DNA from: Diplolepis rosae
Taxonomy: Eukaryota > Arthropoda > Insecta > Hymenoptera > Diplolepididae
Length of the DNA stretch: 64,000 nucleotides
Direction of reading: 5' to 3'
NCBI GenBank assembly: GCA_030998225.1
Contig: JAPYXD010000403.1
Location: 1,240,001-1,304,000, forward strand
Part shown: piece by piece, positions 33,336 to 44,330 of the stretch
How positions within the stretch are numbered: the first letter of the stretch is position 1
How the letters are laid out: the number at the start of each line of letters is the position of its first letter
Notes under the pieces: model-generated
The model's input: only the letters and a program-made list of their open reading frames with translations
Databases searched by the model: none
What the model was told of the DNA's origin: nothing
Program-made: the position numbers and the translations under genes

Positions 33336-33697
33336 AACCACATGGAAAGGGGAATGGGCTCTTTGGTTGCCGCGCGATCGGCGCGCCACTCACCTTGACA
33401 TATGGACGGTCGGTTGCCTGTTTCGGGAGTTTGGGGTCCTCGCACGGGACAGCGACAAGCCAACAGTCCATGTCAAATTTCTAGCCACGCTCTCAGGCGA
33501 CAGAACCTCCACAACATGTACTTTATTCGTGGCTGAAAATGAGCCATGAGTAGGGCGAGTTTTCTGCTTTAGCCGTCGGCAAGCAGCGATCTCGCACGAG
33601 GGCCCCTCCACTCCCGAAACAGACATCCGACCGTCCATGTGTCAAGGCGAGTGGCGCGCCGATCGCGCGGCAACCGGAGAGCCCATTCCCTTTTCCG
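33336..33697. repeat. GC-rich palindrome with ~90-bp arms
   Basis: The arm 33336-33430 (ggaaaggggaatgggctctt ... tgcctgtttcgggagt) is complemented by 33605-33697 (actcccgaaacagacatccg ... cccattcccttttcc). It is much richer in G+C than the neighbouring DNA. Open frames on both strands here are palindrome artefacts. Likely a foldback element; its composition suggests a recent arrival. Confidence 0.82.
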
Positions 33698-33713
33698 TGC
33701 AAGCGATTCTACG

Positions 33714-33760
33714 CCTATAAAGGGGGCGGGTGTTCGAGGCACGACGAACGATGTGGTGGC
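33714..33760 (+). promoter_or_regulatory. TATA-box-like sequence in GC-rich context
   Basis: ctataaagggggcggg at 33716-33731 combines a TATA box with an adjacent GC-rich stretch, at the right edge of the GC-rich palindrome. It could be a core promoter, but no transcript or exon is recognisable downstream. Confidence 0.3.
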
Positions 33761-34518
33761 ATACATGGACTAATTTATAAAATATTGAATATAACAATTA
33801 ATCAATTTTATAAACTCACGCAGCTCAATTTGTCTCATAAAAATGACAGATAACATATAGCAACCAACAGAACAGAGAAAGCGTCTCACGTTTGACTATT
33901 GCCGTTTTGTTTCAGGTTAGTTCGGTAGATGGCGCGCATCGCTGTACAGTTTTCATGTTTTTTGGTTGACCGATGAGTGGCGTTGCCACTACCTCTGCGA
34001 TTGGTTGCAGCGATTGGCAGCACTGTCGATAATTTTCATTTTAAACATTTAATTTTTATTCAAAACGTGAAAACTCGCTTTGGCTCCGCCGCAGGACTAA
34101 ATAGTATCAGAATCTCAAGGAAAAACGGGCGTTTGCGCTCTCGGTGCACAGTGTACTATCAGTTATAAAGCGGTCGGATATAATTGGTGACGGCAGAGCT
34201 TACCATACTGCCTTAAAGAAATTTTATTCATTTCAATAATAAATTGTTTTTTTGTAATTTAAGATGATTTTTTTAGGTTAGTATATCAAAGATGTATCCG
34301 TTTCATTTGGACAAACTGTTCTCACAATGCATATACATGCGGTATTTGAGAAAGCTTCAACTATTTTTTTTGTGCAGGCAAAACTTGAAAATACTAGAAA
34401 CACATGGTGATTCCTAAGATATTGCCATTTTATCTTGTCAATTTTCAATTGTGTTTTTTTGAAAAAAATATGTATTTTTGCTCTATGATGTTTCAACAAC
34501 ATTTATTTAAATTATTTT
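33761..34518. other. Mixed-composition interval, no gene called
   Basis: 33900-34180 has more balanced composition (tagatggcgcgcatcgctg; ggttgcagcgattggcagca) and vaguely resembles the 5' non-coding exon at 57330-57426. I cannot define an exon. The remainder is AT-rich. Confidence 0.35.
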
Positions 34519-35062
34519 TATGTGCCTCAGCCGCGGAAACTCGTTTTTCCGTTACAGCTGAGAGTAAAGCAATGTTGTATATTCCGTTACAGAGGAATAC
34601 AATGTAGAAATTGAACTGCGTATGTGCATTATAGTCTTACAGCGGAACGCAATCTATTTCTTATTCTTCTTCTTCTCACTTCTTCTTCGTACAGCGTTAG
34701 CACTGACTACTACACAAGACCGATAAAATCAAAATGGCCGGGACTAGTCGCCAATTTGCGCCCGCTTAGTACAACTAGCGCAGCAAACAACAAAAATAAG
34801 TACTAGATTAGATTCCAATGTACGCATAAAAACTCGTATCCGCACCACAGTCACATAAAATAGAATATGTGCCAATGCACACAATTCGGGACATTGCGAG
34901 ACTCGCGACAATGCTCGCAGGACTGATCGCGCCTCGGATTCGTCTCGGCTTTGTCTCGACTATGCCTCACCTACGCCTCGACTACGCCTTGGCTTCGATC
35001 TCCTGCGAGCATTGTCGCTCGTCACGCAATCACCCTCATTGTGTGCCTAGGCACATAATATA
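34519..35062 (+). mobile_element. MAGTSRE foldback family, copy A
   Basis: It begins ttatgtgcctcagccgcgga and ends gtgtgcctaggcacataata, so the outer ends are inverted (TTATGTGCCT). A second palindrome inside (34868-35055) pairs aatgctcgcaggac with cctgcgagcattgtcgctcg. Between lie the NRF1-like site (here degraded, gcgtatgtgc), a (TTC)n-like run and the start of the shared small ORF at 34734. Copies B-D are at 41849, 42586 and 58469. Confidence 0.75.
34734..34769 (+). CDS. Small ORF of foldback family, copy A (short)
   Basis: ATG in an aaaATGGcc context, reading MAGTSRQFAPA then stop. The first six codons equal those of copies B and D; thereafter the copy has diverged by indels. Not likely to be functional here; listed because the start is shared by the family. 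Confidence 0.3.
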   Translation: MAGTSRQFAPA

Positions 35063-36820
35063 CTATTATCAATCTTGTGAATTTTGCCTTATTTTGCCAA
35101 TTCTTGTTTAGTTCTAGTATCACACCATGCCACAGATAATATAAAATGTTATTTATAAAAACAAATGTTCATTGAATCAAGTTGATTTTACTCGATTTAA
35201 GTAAATTGCGAGATTGAATACGGATAAGACAATTATGGTATTCTTTTAAGAAAATATTTACTGGGTGCTAAATGATTGAACAAAGAGTACATATATTCTT
35301 GATCTAAGAAAATACAAGATTAGATCAAGTATTTCGTTTACTTAGTTTGAAATGTTACTTCAAAATTGAAGCACATTATCAAATGCTTTACATTGTGCTA
35401 ATTTTGTGATTATTATTGGTATAGCATAATTCAAACATTATAAATTTACATTTTAGCTTGATAACAATTTGAAATTATGACTCTATATATCAAAAATAAA
35501 ATAAATATAATAACATACTGACTCGTACAAGTATAATATGGTCACAATTTTATGTGTATGAAATGGTCAAGCAAAAGTGATTTTTCCCCATCTGCATACA
35601 ATTGTATAAATAAATAATAATAATCTATTATTTTATATTATTTTCTTATTTCAGATCTTAATACAGAAAATATTATGTACTATTCCTGAATTGAACAATT
35701 TCATACAAAAGAAGTATACTTTACTACTATTATAATAGATTTCAATACAGTTAACATAATATCCCTAGTTTGAAACTTTTTATAGTAATTTTCCCAACAA
35801 AAGATTTCTCCGTGTACTACTGTACTATATGTCGGTTCCGAATATCACACTTAAAGACACCTGATGCTTCGAAAATTATCAAATTATATTGATTTTAATT
35901 TTCTGCATGCTTATGTCCAAAATAAATTTAAAAATTTCTTTTAAAATTAGGGCAATGGTAGAGACAATAAAAATTTGATGAATTATGGACTTCAACGTGT
36001 AGAAATTGGACCAAGTTGTTCACATGAATTTGTTTTACCTTTCTTAATAATCACGTACCCTTAAATGCGACTTAAAAAAAGCATGACTTCTGAAAATTCT
36101 CAATGAAATCCACCCATGATACGCCATGCACATAACGAACCTAAAAATTCTGAACAAAAATATTAAAAATCATTCAGATTCTTCTAACTGTGTAGAACAG
36201 CGGTTTCCTCAACAGTGGCACAGTATTGCCAACATTTCTCTAACGGATGCGGTCAACTAGAAAATGACTCGTGGCACTTTCTCCCGACATTGTCGACTCG
36301 GAATGCCTGCCTACAAACTTGAATCACAAATACAAAAGTAAAAGAAGAGACCTCCCACACCTCGAAATTGAACTTAATTTTTACAAAACCTTGAAATTTT
36401 TTTTCAATATTCTGAAAAATCATTTTTTCTTGCAAAGTTTTGATTATTGAAAATAAGGAGATAATGAATAGTGTAATTCCGGGAAATCTTTTATCAAGCA
36501 AACCAGATAGTTCAATTTTCCCTCTTCAGTGCCCTGAGTTGAGACAATAGAACAAAAGTCCAGCATTGACTCGGTTTGTGCATCGATCACTCATCACAAG
36601 AATATTTACCCTCGCACGTGTTCCTTATCCCAATGTGAGAGTTGATAACCTTTAAGCCATTAAATTGTTACGAAGGCTACTTGTCAGATTCGCAGAGTTT
36701 TCTAGTGGAAAAGGCCATAATTATCATACTTTTTTTTCCTAAATATAATATCATTGTAATTTATTCGATCACAGAAAAACGCTAGGTATGAATTTTGTCA
36801 TATCTCGTTTCTTATTATCG
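35063..36820. other. AT-rich interval, no gene seen
   Basis: No paired ends or coding signal. ttctccgtgta at 35807 resembles a MITE terminus without a partner. Confidence 0.45.
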
Positions 36821-37945
36821 CTAGTGGGCCTGGAGAGAACGGTCATAGAATACTCTGACCGTTCTCTGTACTGTTCTCTGACCATTCTCTGGCCTCGAAT
36901 TATTATGGCTAAGAACGGTAAAAAAACATTTAAAGCATTGCAATTATGATTCTGTGGGCAAATTCGAATTAGAAAATGTAAGAATAAATACAATAATTTT
37001 ATTTTTCATCGATAAAAACTAGAAAAAGATAATACCTGTCATGGAAGGCGACTTAAATTGCTCTCAGTAGCATTTTGCGTTCTAAATTGAAAAATAAAAT
37101 TACAGATTGAAAAATGCAAATGTGTAAAATAAGTTCTGATACTAATTTTTTATGTGATTAAAGACATAAAAATTAGAAAAGGCAATTTTTTACATTTTGC
37201 AGAATGCGACTTTACCGTCCGCAGTAACAAATCAAACAAATCATTTTTTTTGCTACAAAGTATTAGCAATTAATCGAATTATATTAAATATTATTCAATT
37301 TTGTAACAGGCATAATATCTAATATGGATATAGAACTAAATATTATAACGCCGGGTATGAAACTTATAAGTAGAAGTTTATAATTATCATACCCGGAGTT
37401 ATAATATTTAGTTTTATATCATATTCAATATTATGTCTGATTCAAAATTGACTAAACAAAACAAATGATTTGTTTGATTTGTTACTGCGGACGGTAAAGT
37501 CGCATCCTGCAAAATGTAAAAAATTAAAATATAATCACCTCAAAGACTTAACAAAAACTTTTTACATTCTCCATGCAACTTCAACTAATTTCAGCATCTT
37601 TTAATAAATTAAGTTCATTATTAAATTCATTTATTTTACACATTTGCATTTTTCAATCTTTAATTTTATTTTTCAATTTAGAACGCAAAATACTACTGAG
37701 AGCAATTGAAGTCGCCTTCCATGACAGGTATTATGTTTTTCTAGTTTTTATCGCTGAAAAGTCAAATTATTGTATGTATTCCTACACTTTCTAATTTAAA
37801 TTTGCCCACAGAATCATAATTGCAATGTTTTAAATGTTCTTTTTAGCGTTCTTAGCCATAATAATACGAGGTCAGAAAACAGTCAGAAAACAGTCAGAGA
37901 ACGGCCAAAGTATTCTATGACCGTTCTCTTAACCAGGTCCACTAG
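36821..37945. mobile_element. 1.1-kb near-complete palindrome (foldback element)
   Basis: Outer ends ctagtgggcctggagagaac and gttctcttaaccaggtccac are inverted. Corresponding blocks continue all the way in: tcaaattc/cagaatcataattgc, cctgtcatggaaggcgactt with its mirror near 37705-37730, gactttaccgtccgcagtaa at 37210 with its mirror at 37482-37503, and an inner hairpin around 37330-37430 (aaatattataacgccgggta). The arms are roughly 550 bp. Repeated gaacggtcagag units sit at both tips. No transposase. Such a structure would extrude or transcribe into a long hairpin. Confidence 0.88.
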
Positions 37946-38249
37946 GATATTTAAAAAATAATCATTTTCAGTTTCATTCAAATGAAAATCACGGCAAATC
38001 TGAAACTGATAATATAATTTCTGATTCCCTAGGTAACAGAACATTGTATTACATTATTATCCCGCTGTCATCAAAGTTACTTTCTCAGTCATTCATATAA
38101 CTATGATAAATATCCTATAGGGTGGGCTATCTAACATTTGGAATTTGAATCGGCTATAAAAAAAAAGTTATGAATATTTCTTCAAAAGTATGGTTTTATT
38201 AGAAAAATTGAATCTTTTCATTTAAGAAGGTAACACAACATAATTCAAA

Positions 38250-38443
38250 TGACTGCCACGGGTGGCCTTACAGTACCCCATTCGATCAACCCAATTTCAT
38301 CTTTTCAGATGAAGCCCATTTCCACATCGGAGGCTATGTCAATAAGCAAAATTGTCGCATTTAGGGCTCAAAAAATCCAAACGTCATCATTGAGAAGCCG
38401 ATGCACCCACAACGAATGACTGTTTGGTGCGGATTTTGGTATT
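38250..38443 (+). pseudogene. DD41D transposase fragment with first Asp
   Basis: The frame reads FIFSDEAHFHIGGYVNKQNC, RI, a stop where Trp is expected (tag, 38361-38363), then GSKNPNVIIEKPMHPQRMTV and WCGFW, where the insertion begins. SDEAHF holds the first catalytic Asp. The N-terminal DNA-binding domains are missing: only about 130 bp separates the terminal repeat from this piece, implying a large 5' deletion. Confidence 0.87.
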
Positions 38444-38596
38444 CACAGGTACGAATTTCGGTCGGCTGCCAGAGTTGGACCATCGGGCCTCGGTTGGCCC
38501 TACTCTGGCGACCAAGGATTGGTGACCATAGTTGGGCCAACTGTAGTATTTTCGGTTTTACCAACTTTGGCAGCCAACACCGGCAACCAAAGATGT

Positions 38597-38897
38597 GCCC
38601 GACCGTCGGCTCAACTATGGTCCAGACTCGAACCTACTGTCGTGCCAACTTTAGCGAATTGCTTTAGATGACCGTGACAGTTTAGTCGGCCCACCTCTGG
38701 GCCACGGTTGAACCAATTGTCGGCATATTAATAACTAGATTCCGTTGCCATTGCACGACCAACTGTCGGCCCAACTATGGCCCAGACTTGAACCGACTGT
38801 CGGCCCAACCTTGGCGAATTACCTTAGATGACCGTGATAGTTTGGTCGGCCTACCTCTGGGCCATGGTTGAACCAATCGTCGGCATATTAACTAGAT
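38597..38897. repeat. 160-bp tandem repeat of TTGGCCCAAC-type units
   Basis: tagatgaccgtgacagttta at 38665 recurs as tagatgaccgtgatagtttg at 38825, and the surrounding blocks (ggttgaaccaat; gtcggcatatta; aactagatt) keep order. The period is 160 bp, about two units, built on shorter cggcccaac/gttgggcc motifs. Confidence 0.8.
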
Positions 38898-39095
38898 TAT
38901 ACTCGTGCCGGAATTGCCTTATTTTGCCTTATTTAAAAAAAAATCTTGACATTAAAATGTAAAAAGTTGTGTACTATGTAAATTATTACTAACGTACTGT
39001 AAAAATATACACATCTAAAGTATACAACTTTTTATTAGATAATGTTTTTGATAAAAAAAATTTTTCCAAGTTTCATACAAAAATACTGTGTTTTA

Positions 39096-40210
39096 CACTG
39101 AGAGACTTTTCGTTAGAGTGAATCATAAAAATGAATTATATTTTAGTATGATATCGTTTCAAAGTGAGACAAACAGGGTTTACGTATCAGAAATTAATAT
39201 AGTCGTTTTCAAGCGGCGAAATTAATATTTTCGTTTGAATAAATGGAATATATGTTTTACTAACTGCTATAAAACCTACGAGAATTTGAAATTTACTATA
39301 TCAAAGTTTCGAAGTGAAACAAAGAATATGTGAATCTGAAGACCACTATATGAAAAATCACTCACTCCACCAAAAAGTTTGACCTTCAGAAGGGACGTCT
39401 CCGGGTTATGGATTGTGGTGTCTTTTTCTAACGCGTGCGAAGCAAGAGGAAGATAGAGGGGAGAGCTTTGGGCACTCAGAAGAGCGGAGGTTTCAGTGGA
39501 AACACATACACAAATATTATTATCATACCTTAGTTATGTTCATATATTTAAGTACACAATGCTACACTATTTATATTCGCATACGCTTGAAATTAAATTT
39601 CAGAATCGCCTTTGGGTTCGAACCCCCTAACTCTACCTATATCTACATTAACTAAACGCATTCCTAACGCCTAAAGCCTCTCGGCTATTCTTGCTTGCCA
39701 TATTCCGAAATAAATGTCGCTTATAAGCCACTACTGAGTTGGGGGTTGGGCAGACTTGGATTCGAGTCTACGAAGCTATTTGGATAACGTCGGAAGTACT
39801 CGGACGACATTCTGAAACAAATTATATGAAAAACCGAGAATGAATGTTTTGATTTTTGCTGCGCGTCGTGAGGTTTCTGGCAAGTTCATATTCATAATAT
39901 GAATTTCTCAAACATGCTTTCCAAAATGTGATATTCATTATTTATCTTATTCAAATTATTTTTAGACAACTTAGTAATCATAATATCATTTTCTCGTACT
40001 TTCAATTTCTCGAATGGAGATTCATAATATTTAGTATTTAAAATACTACTTTATCTTCTTCATATATTAAAGATCGTTATGACTATATCAAACTTCGATG
40101 TCATAATATGAATAAGTATAACAAAGCCTCGGCTTTCCCCATTTTTAAACGATATTATACTAAATTTTGATTCATCTTTATCATTTACTCTAACGAAAAG
40201 TCTCTCAGTG
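39096..40210 (-). mobile_element. 1.1-kb CACTGAGAG element, inverted intact copy
   Basis: It starts cactgagagacttttcgtta and ends taacgaaaagtctctcagtg, with TA at 39094-39095 and 40211-40212. It is the reverse-oriented equivalent of 11161-12278 and very similar to it. The tRNA-like segment is on the minus strand at about 39608-39695. Length 1115 bp. High similarity of the two intact copies suggests recent mobility. Confidence 0.9.
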
Positions 40211-40329
40211 TATAGAAATTTAATTCAGTCATTGAAAGTGGAAAAATTTTAGACCCATAACTGATTAAAATACCTGAAACAAAAAGATTGATTATTAACC
40301 GGGTACAGACCCATCTTTTCGGCCTTTGC

Positions 40330-40500
40330 AGCAGTAGCTTATAAGTGAGATTTTTTTCGGAATATGGTAACCGAGAATAGCCGAGAAGCTTTAGGCGTTA
40401 GGAATGCGTTTAGTTATGTAGATAATATAGATAGGTTAGAGGGTTCGAATCCATGCATGCAATTACAAATAATGTATCAATAATGTACTAATAATGTACT
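40330..40500 (+). mobile_element. tRNA-Ser/Leu-like SINE with AATAATGTACT tail
   Basis: From about 40335 (agtagcttataagtgagatt) through the A-box segment (atagccgagaagctttaggc) to the B box gggttcgaatcc near 40441-40452, it matches the core of the 1.1-kb element. It then ends in a short tandem tail, aataatgtact repeated with variation (40468-40510). A 3' microsatellite-like tail is typical of SINEs. The rest of the 1.1-kb element is absent. Confidence 0.6.
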
Positions 40501-40510
40501 AATCAAATAA

Positions 40511-41027
40511 TGTACCTTATCAGGGCCTGCTAGTGTCCTGATTTAAATTTCTACACGGGTACAAGCATATTTTGCTTAAGGGGGGTTTCTACTTTGTTCG
40601 GCCGAAAAAACGTGCTTTATTTAGAAATTTTTTTTGGGGAACGTATTTAAGATAAACATTTGAAATTTTTTTTCAGTTGTAGGTACAAGTTTATTGTACA
40701 AGTACAAAAAGTTCTTTTTCACTTTATACTGAAGCAAAACTTTGAACGCGTTTTTCTCAAAACTATATTTTTTGGCCTTGCGGAAGTGATTTAAGCCAGA
40801 CGAGTTGAGCAATGGCCACGAAATTTTTAACAGTCGTGTATCAGGGGCTTAGCTATGGCTCGTACTAGAAAAGATGACCCATCTTCGGCACCCGGCGTTG
40901 GGCTAACTGTTCATGCCAATAGACGGATAGCGTTATCATTTCACTAGTTGGCTCGACCTCTGGCTAACAAGGTTGGACCAACTTTAACAAGGTTGGTCCA
41001 ACCGTGGGCCGACGGTCAAATCGCACC
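40511..41027. other. Inner part of the 2.6-kb TIR element
   Basis: AT-rich to about 40870, with nothing recognised. 40890-41027 is the right inverted arm (gttggaccaactttaacaag and variants). Confidence 0.5.
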
Positions 41028-41412
41028 TGGGCTGTGGCATCATTGAGACATTTTTCTTCGAAAATGAGCAAGAAGCCGCCGTTACGGGCAATAGCGAGCG
41101 TTACTGTGCCATGCTCAAAGAATTTTTGTTTCCAAAAATTGAAGAGGATTTGGTTTCAACAGAACGGGGCCACTTGCCACACAGCCAACGTAACAATCGA
41201 TCTGTTGCGCACCGTTTTCGAAAATCGAATAATCAGCCGAAATTCTAATGTCAATTGGCCGCCTCGGAGCTGTGATTTGACCCCGTTGGACTATTTTTTG
41301 TGGGGAGCCGTTAAGGATAAGTGTTACTTTAACCATCCAGAGACGATCGAGGCCTTGAAACACGAAACCGAAGTTGCCATTCATGGGGTACTGTCAGGGC
41401 AGCCGTGTTGGT
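41028..41412 (+). pseudogene. DD41D transposase C-terminal piece, Asp lost
   Basis: Frames in succession: FFFENEQEAAV, ERYCAML, FLFPKIEED, a frameshift near 41146, then IWFQQNGATCHTANVTIDLL, RNSNVNWPPRSCDLTPLDYF and LWGAVKDKCYFNHPETIEAL, to a stop at 41412. The second catalytic residue is Asn (QQNGAT) instead of Asp, so even a repaired frame would lack catalysis at that position. The third Asp (PLDYF) is 41 residues on. Confidence 0.88.
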
Positions 41413-41848
41413 AATTTGAATGATGTTGTGTTTCATTCTCAAATAGAAATGTTCGATCTTTTTAATAAAACCATACTTTTGCAATAATAACGATAAGTTT
41501 TTTTTTATAGGCGATTCAAATTCCAAATGTTAGATAGCCTACCCTGCATAAGTAGGGTATCAGCATTAAATAAAAGCCATTGTCGTTTTGAATTTCAGAT
41601 ACCAAATTTCTAATAATTACACTTTCAGAATTGTTCTCTTCAGAAAATTTAATTGTTGAAAAGTATTTTATCACTAAGTATTATTTAAAATTTTTCTACA
41701 TGTTTTTTCTTCTTTTTTTTTTATTTTTATACTACCGATAAAAAGATAATCATTTACAGTCACATTAGTTTGGCCTTCTTATGTCCATTCTCTATGTTTT
41801 TGATACTCAAATGTAATACCTTAGATATTACCAGTTAATTTAATCTTT

Positions 41849-42229
41849 TATGTGCCTCCGGCGCGTAAACTCGTTTTTTCGCTACATTTAAGAATAGCGC
41901 AATGTTATGCATTGCGCTGCAGAGGAATTAAATGTAAAAATTGAACTGCGCATGCGCCTATAACCATATAGCGGAGCGTAATCTTCTTCTTATTCGTACA
42001 GCGTTGGCACCGTACTGACAAAGCCTTGAACATTTGAACTGCGCATGCTCTATTACAATATGCTACTACTACATAAGATCGAGAAAATCAAAATGGCCGG
42101 GACTAGTCGCGAAATATCAAGTGCAATGGACGAGAATCATGATGAATACTAGATTAGATTCGAGTGTACGCATAAAAACTCGTATACACACCAAAGTCAC
42201 ATAAAATAGAATACGTGACAATGCACACA
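41849..42229 (+). mobile_element. MAGTSRE foldback family, copy B (truncated)
   Basis: It begins tttatgtgcctccggcgcgt. It carries an intact NRF1-like palindrome tgcgcatgcgcc at 41947-41958, a partial second one near 42044, and the small ORF start at 42093. It is cut at 42229 by a MITE fragment before reaching the internal hairpin. Together with copy C it forms a 1.2-kb inverted pair. Confidence 0.78.
42093..42152 (+). CDS. Small ORF of foldback family, copy B (19 aa)
   Basis: MAGTSREISSAMDENHDEY then TAG, about 135 bp downstream of the NRF1-like site. Its start context is aaaATGGcc. A 5-bp insertion relative to copy C brings in the stop; without it the frame would continue as in copies C and D. 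The protein is not recognised. Confidence 0.35.
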   Translation: MAGTSREISSAMDENHDEY

Positions 42230-42585
42230 CTGAAAAAACAGTATAGCTAAGAGAACTATATTTTGGTCCTCAGAACCAGAAAATATTGCTATCAGACCAA
42301 TGCTACGTTATGGTCCTCAGAACTATACGAGTATAGGTGAGACAGCTATACAAGTTCGTTGATATGACAATGCCATGTATAGCGATCGTAAAAAAAATAT
42401 TATGCCATCGTTATCGCTCTTGTAAATTTTCGTGTGTAATAAAACGATACGCGATGCGCAAAATATATTTCTTCACTCATGAAAATAAATATTAATCTTC
42501 ACCGAAATTTGTACTGACGATTATTTAATGCATTCTATAGAGAATTTCGAATTTTTTTGAACATTGTAATCGACTGTAATAGTAT
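42230..42585. mobile_element. Left part of ACTGAAAAAACAGTATAGCT MITE
   Basis: It starts cactgaaaaaacagtatagc and continues tatattttggtcctcagaac, matching (as complement) the right end of the full element at 51231-51964. The right terminus is missing; the piece lies between foldback copies B and C. Confidence 0.7.
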
Positions 42586-43050
42586 ATTATGTGCCTAGGC
42601 GCACAATGAGGGTTATTACTCGGCGAGCGACAATGCTCGCAGGAGATCGAAGCCGAGGCGCGATCAGTCCTGCGAGCATTTTAAGCGAGTCTCGTAATTA
42701 CCCGAATTGTGTGCATTGGCACATATTCTATTTTATGTGACTTCGGTGCGTATACGAGTTTTTATGTGTACACTCGAATCTAAGTATTCATCATGATTAT
42801 CGTCCATTGCACTTAATATTTTGCGACTAGTACCCGTCATTTTGATTTTCTCGATCTTGTTTAGTAGTAGCGCCAACGCTGTACGAAGAAGAAGAAGTAT
42901 AAGAAGAAGATTACGCTCCGCTGTATGGTTATAGGCGCATGCGCAGTTCAATTTTTACACTACATTCCTCTGTATCGTAATACACAACATTACGCTACTC
43001 TCAACTGTGGCGTAAAAGCGACTTTACGCGCCGGAGGCACATAAAATCTA
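42586..43050 (-). mobile_element. MAGTSRE foldback family, copy C (minus)
   Basis: Minus-strand copy with both ends: tattatgtgcctaggcgcac at 42586 and the complement of ttttatgtgcctccggcgcg at 43030-43050. It contains the internal hairpin (42620-42700), the NRF1-like site ggcgcatgcgca (42935-42946), a (GAA)n run (42887-42909) and the small ORF. Confidence 0.8.
42733..42840 (-). CDS. Small ORF of foldback family, copy C (35 aa)
   Basis: Reads MTGTSRKILSAMDDNHDEYL, then DSSVHIKTRIRTEVT and stop. The frame is also open upstream of this Met. The basic C-terminal KTRIRTEV is shared with copy D. No known domain, signal peptide or membrane segment. It may be a captured first exon of a host gene or a by-product; conservation across copies is the main support. 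Confidence 0.4.
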   Translation of the reverse strand: MTGTSRKILSAMDDNHDEYLDSSVHIKTRIRTEVT

Positions 43051-43690
43051 TTTAAAAACATAATAGTATTACAAATAATGAAAAATTGCCAATTAAAACG
43101 ATGAAAACCTATTTTCCCAGATGAATATTGGCAAATAAAGATTTTAATCATAACAAAATGGAATATTTATTTTGATCTAGAATTAAATTATGAGCCAGTG
43201 CTCAACTGGCCACTGATTCTCCTTAATTGACAGATATAAAAAAATTCGATTAAATGCATAAATGTCTGTGAAGAAGGTTCATAAGCGACCTCGATAGATA
43301 GTAAAACAAACGAACGATGATCTCGACCTGAAGCAATCATTATATTACAGTTTTATTTATGGAGTTGTGACAAATAAAAGATGATTGTCTATCAGCCAAG
43401 TGTGTTGAAAGCGACTGCTGTTTAGAATCTGGATTCCACCAGGTCTTGTGACCTTGTTGCTCACAGACGAACAAAAAGGTTGTACAGTTACTTCCGAGAC
43501 ACTTTGAACTTTGCTTTATAACTTTTATTGCGTATAATTACGTATCGCACACTCTCGGCAGAGAAAGATTTATTCATATTTCTAAGCAAGATATATTTAA
43601 TGAAATATATTTTAAAATGACTGCTGATAGTTTTATAATTTTACCAAATCCACTTAATATTATTACTAAAAAATTTGAAATATAATTATA
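43051..43690. other. Interval without recognisable feature
   Basis: No gene or paired repeat ends supported. Confidence 0.4.
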
Positions 43691-44160
43691 AATATTCCCT
43701 TACTTTTTAGAATATGCCAACTTTGGCATGCTATTGGCATCTTGTTGACATTTTTGGTATGCTTTTCCAAGTGATAGTTACGTCGGAATTATCGCTTTTC
43801 ATTGATTTTTTTCTCAATAAAAACTCAAAAATTGATTATTTTGGTCTTATCGTGTAATTATAATTTTGCATTATAATTATATAAATTATATAAAAATAAC
43901 TATTTCATTAAGTCTGCTAAAATAGTTATTTTTACAAGTGCTCGTATAGTCGCATTATTTTTAAATATGAACATTATAATGCAAAATTATACTTACACGA
44001 TAAGACCGAAATAATCAATTTTCAAGTTTTTATTGAAAAAGATCAATGAAAAGCGATAATTCCGACGTAATTATCACTTGGAAAAAGCATACCAGAGAAA
44101 TGTCAACAAGATACCAATAACATGCCAAAGTTGGCATATTCCAAAGAGTAAGGATTATAA
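43691..44160. repeat. 470-bp palindromic MITE
   Basis: The left arm (43691-43880: agaatatgccaactttggca ... cttatcgtgtaattataatt) is complemented by the right arm (43975-44160: cttacacgataagaccgaaa ... tgccaaagttggcatattcc). Arms are about 185 bp, with an AT-rich loop. The end motif gccaaagttggcatattcc recurs at 50176-50194. Confidence 0.85.
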
Positions 44161-44330
44161 ATAATTTAAAGAATTTGAAATCTTTCTGTGGAAAAATCGA
44201 CGCTCTCGACTGCGCTGTGATTCGAGCCCAGGTCTTTCGATTGCCCGTCGACAGCTCTAACCACAGAGCTACACAGGCGTCCGACATCTCCTTCTCCACA
44301 GGAAGATCTCCATATATCGCCTAGTGGCTC
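44155..44330 (-). mobile_element. Ala-type SINE, minus
   Basis: Same architecture as the SINE at 15987: the minus strand reads gtagctctgtggttagagct, cgacgggcaatcga, gggctcgaatcac and the body ttttccacagaaagatttca. It abuts the palindrome at 43691-44160 directly. Confidence 0.8.

Larger units (their letters stand above)
38445..41027. mobile_element. 2.6-kb TIR element with internally repeated arm
   Basis: The ends within the mariner are similar and inverted: aggtacgaatttcggtcggc at the left and gccgacggtcaaatcgcacct-type at the right, followed on each side by gttggaccaac-like blocks. The left arm contains a tandem repeat of about 160-bp period. Nested inside are the 1.1-kb CACTGAGAG element (39096-40210) and a tRNA-like SINE (40330-40500). 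Superfamily not assigned; no transposase. Confidence 0.65.
38119..41546 (+). mobile_element. DD41D mariner, second copy, opened by inserts
   Basis: The left end from 38119 (agggtgggctatctaacatt) is inverted relative to the right end at 41517-41546 (aatgttagatagcctaccct). The transposase is present in two pieces, 38250-38443 and 41028-41412, with 2.6 kb of foreign repeats between. Spacing D...41...D by direct count in the C-terminal piece, with the middle Asp replaced by Asn. The family differs from the copy at 5253-7884 in sequence but has the same catalytic layout. Confidence 0.87.

Noticed and set aside
33169..33766. Several 60-100-codon frames on both strands
   Set aside because: They lie in a GC-rich palindrome, where long frames arise on both strands by composition.
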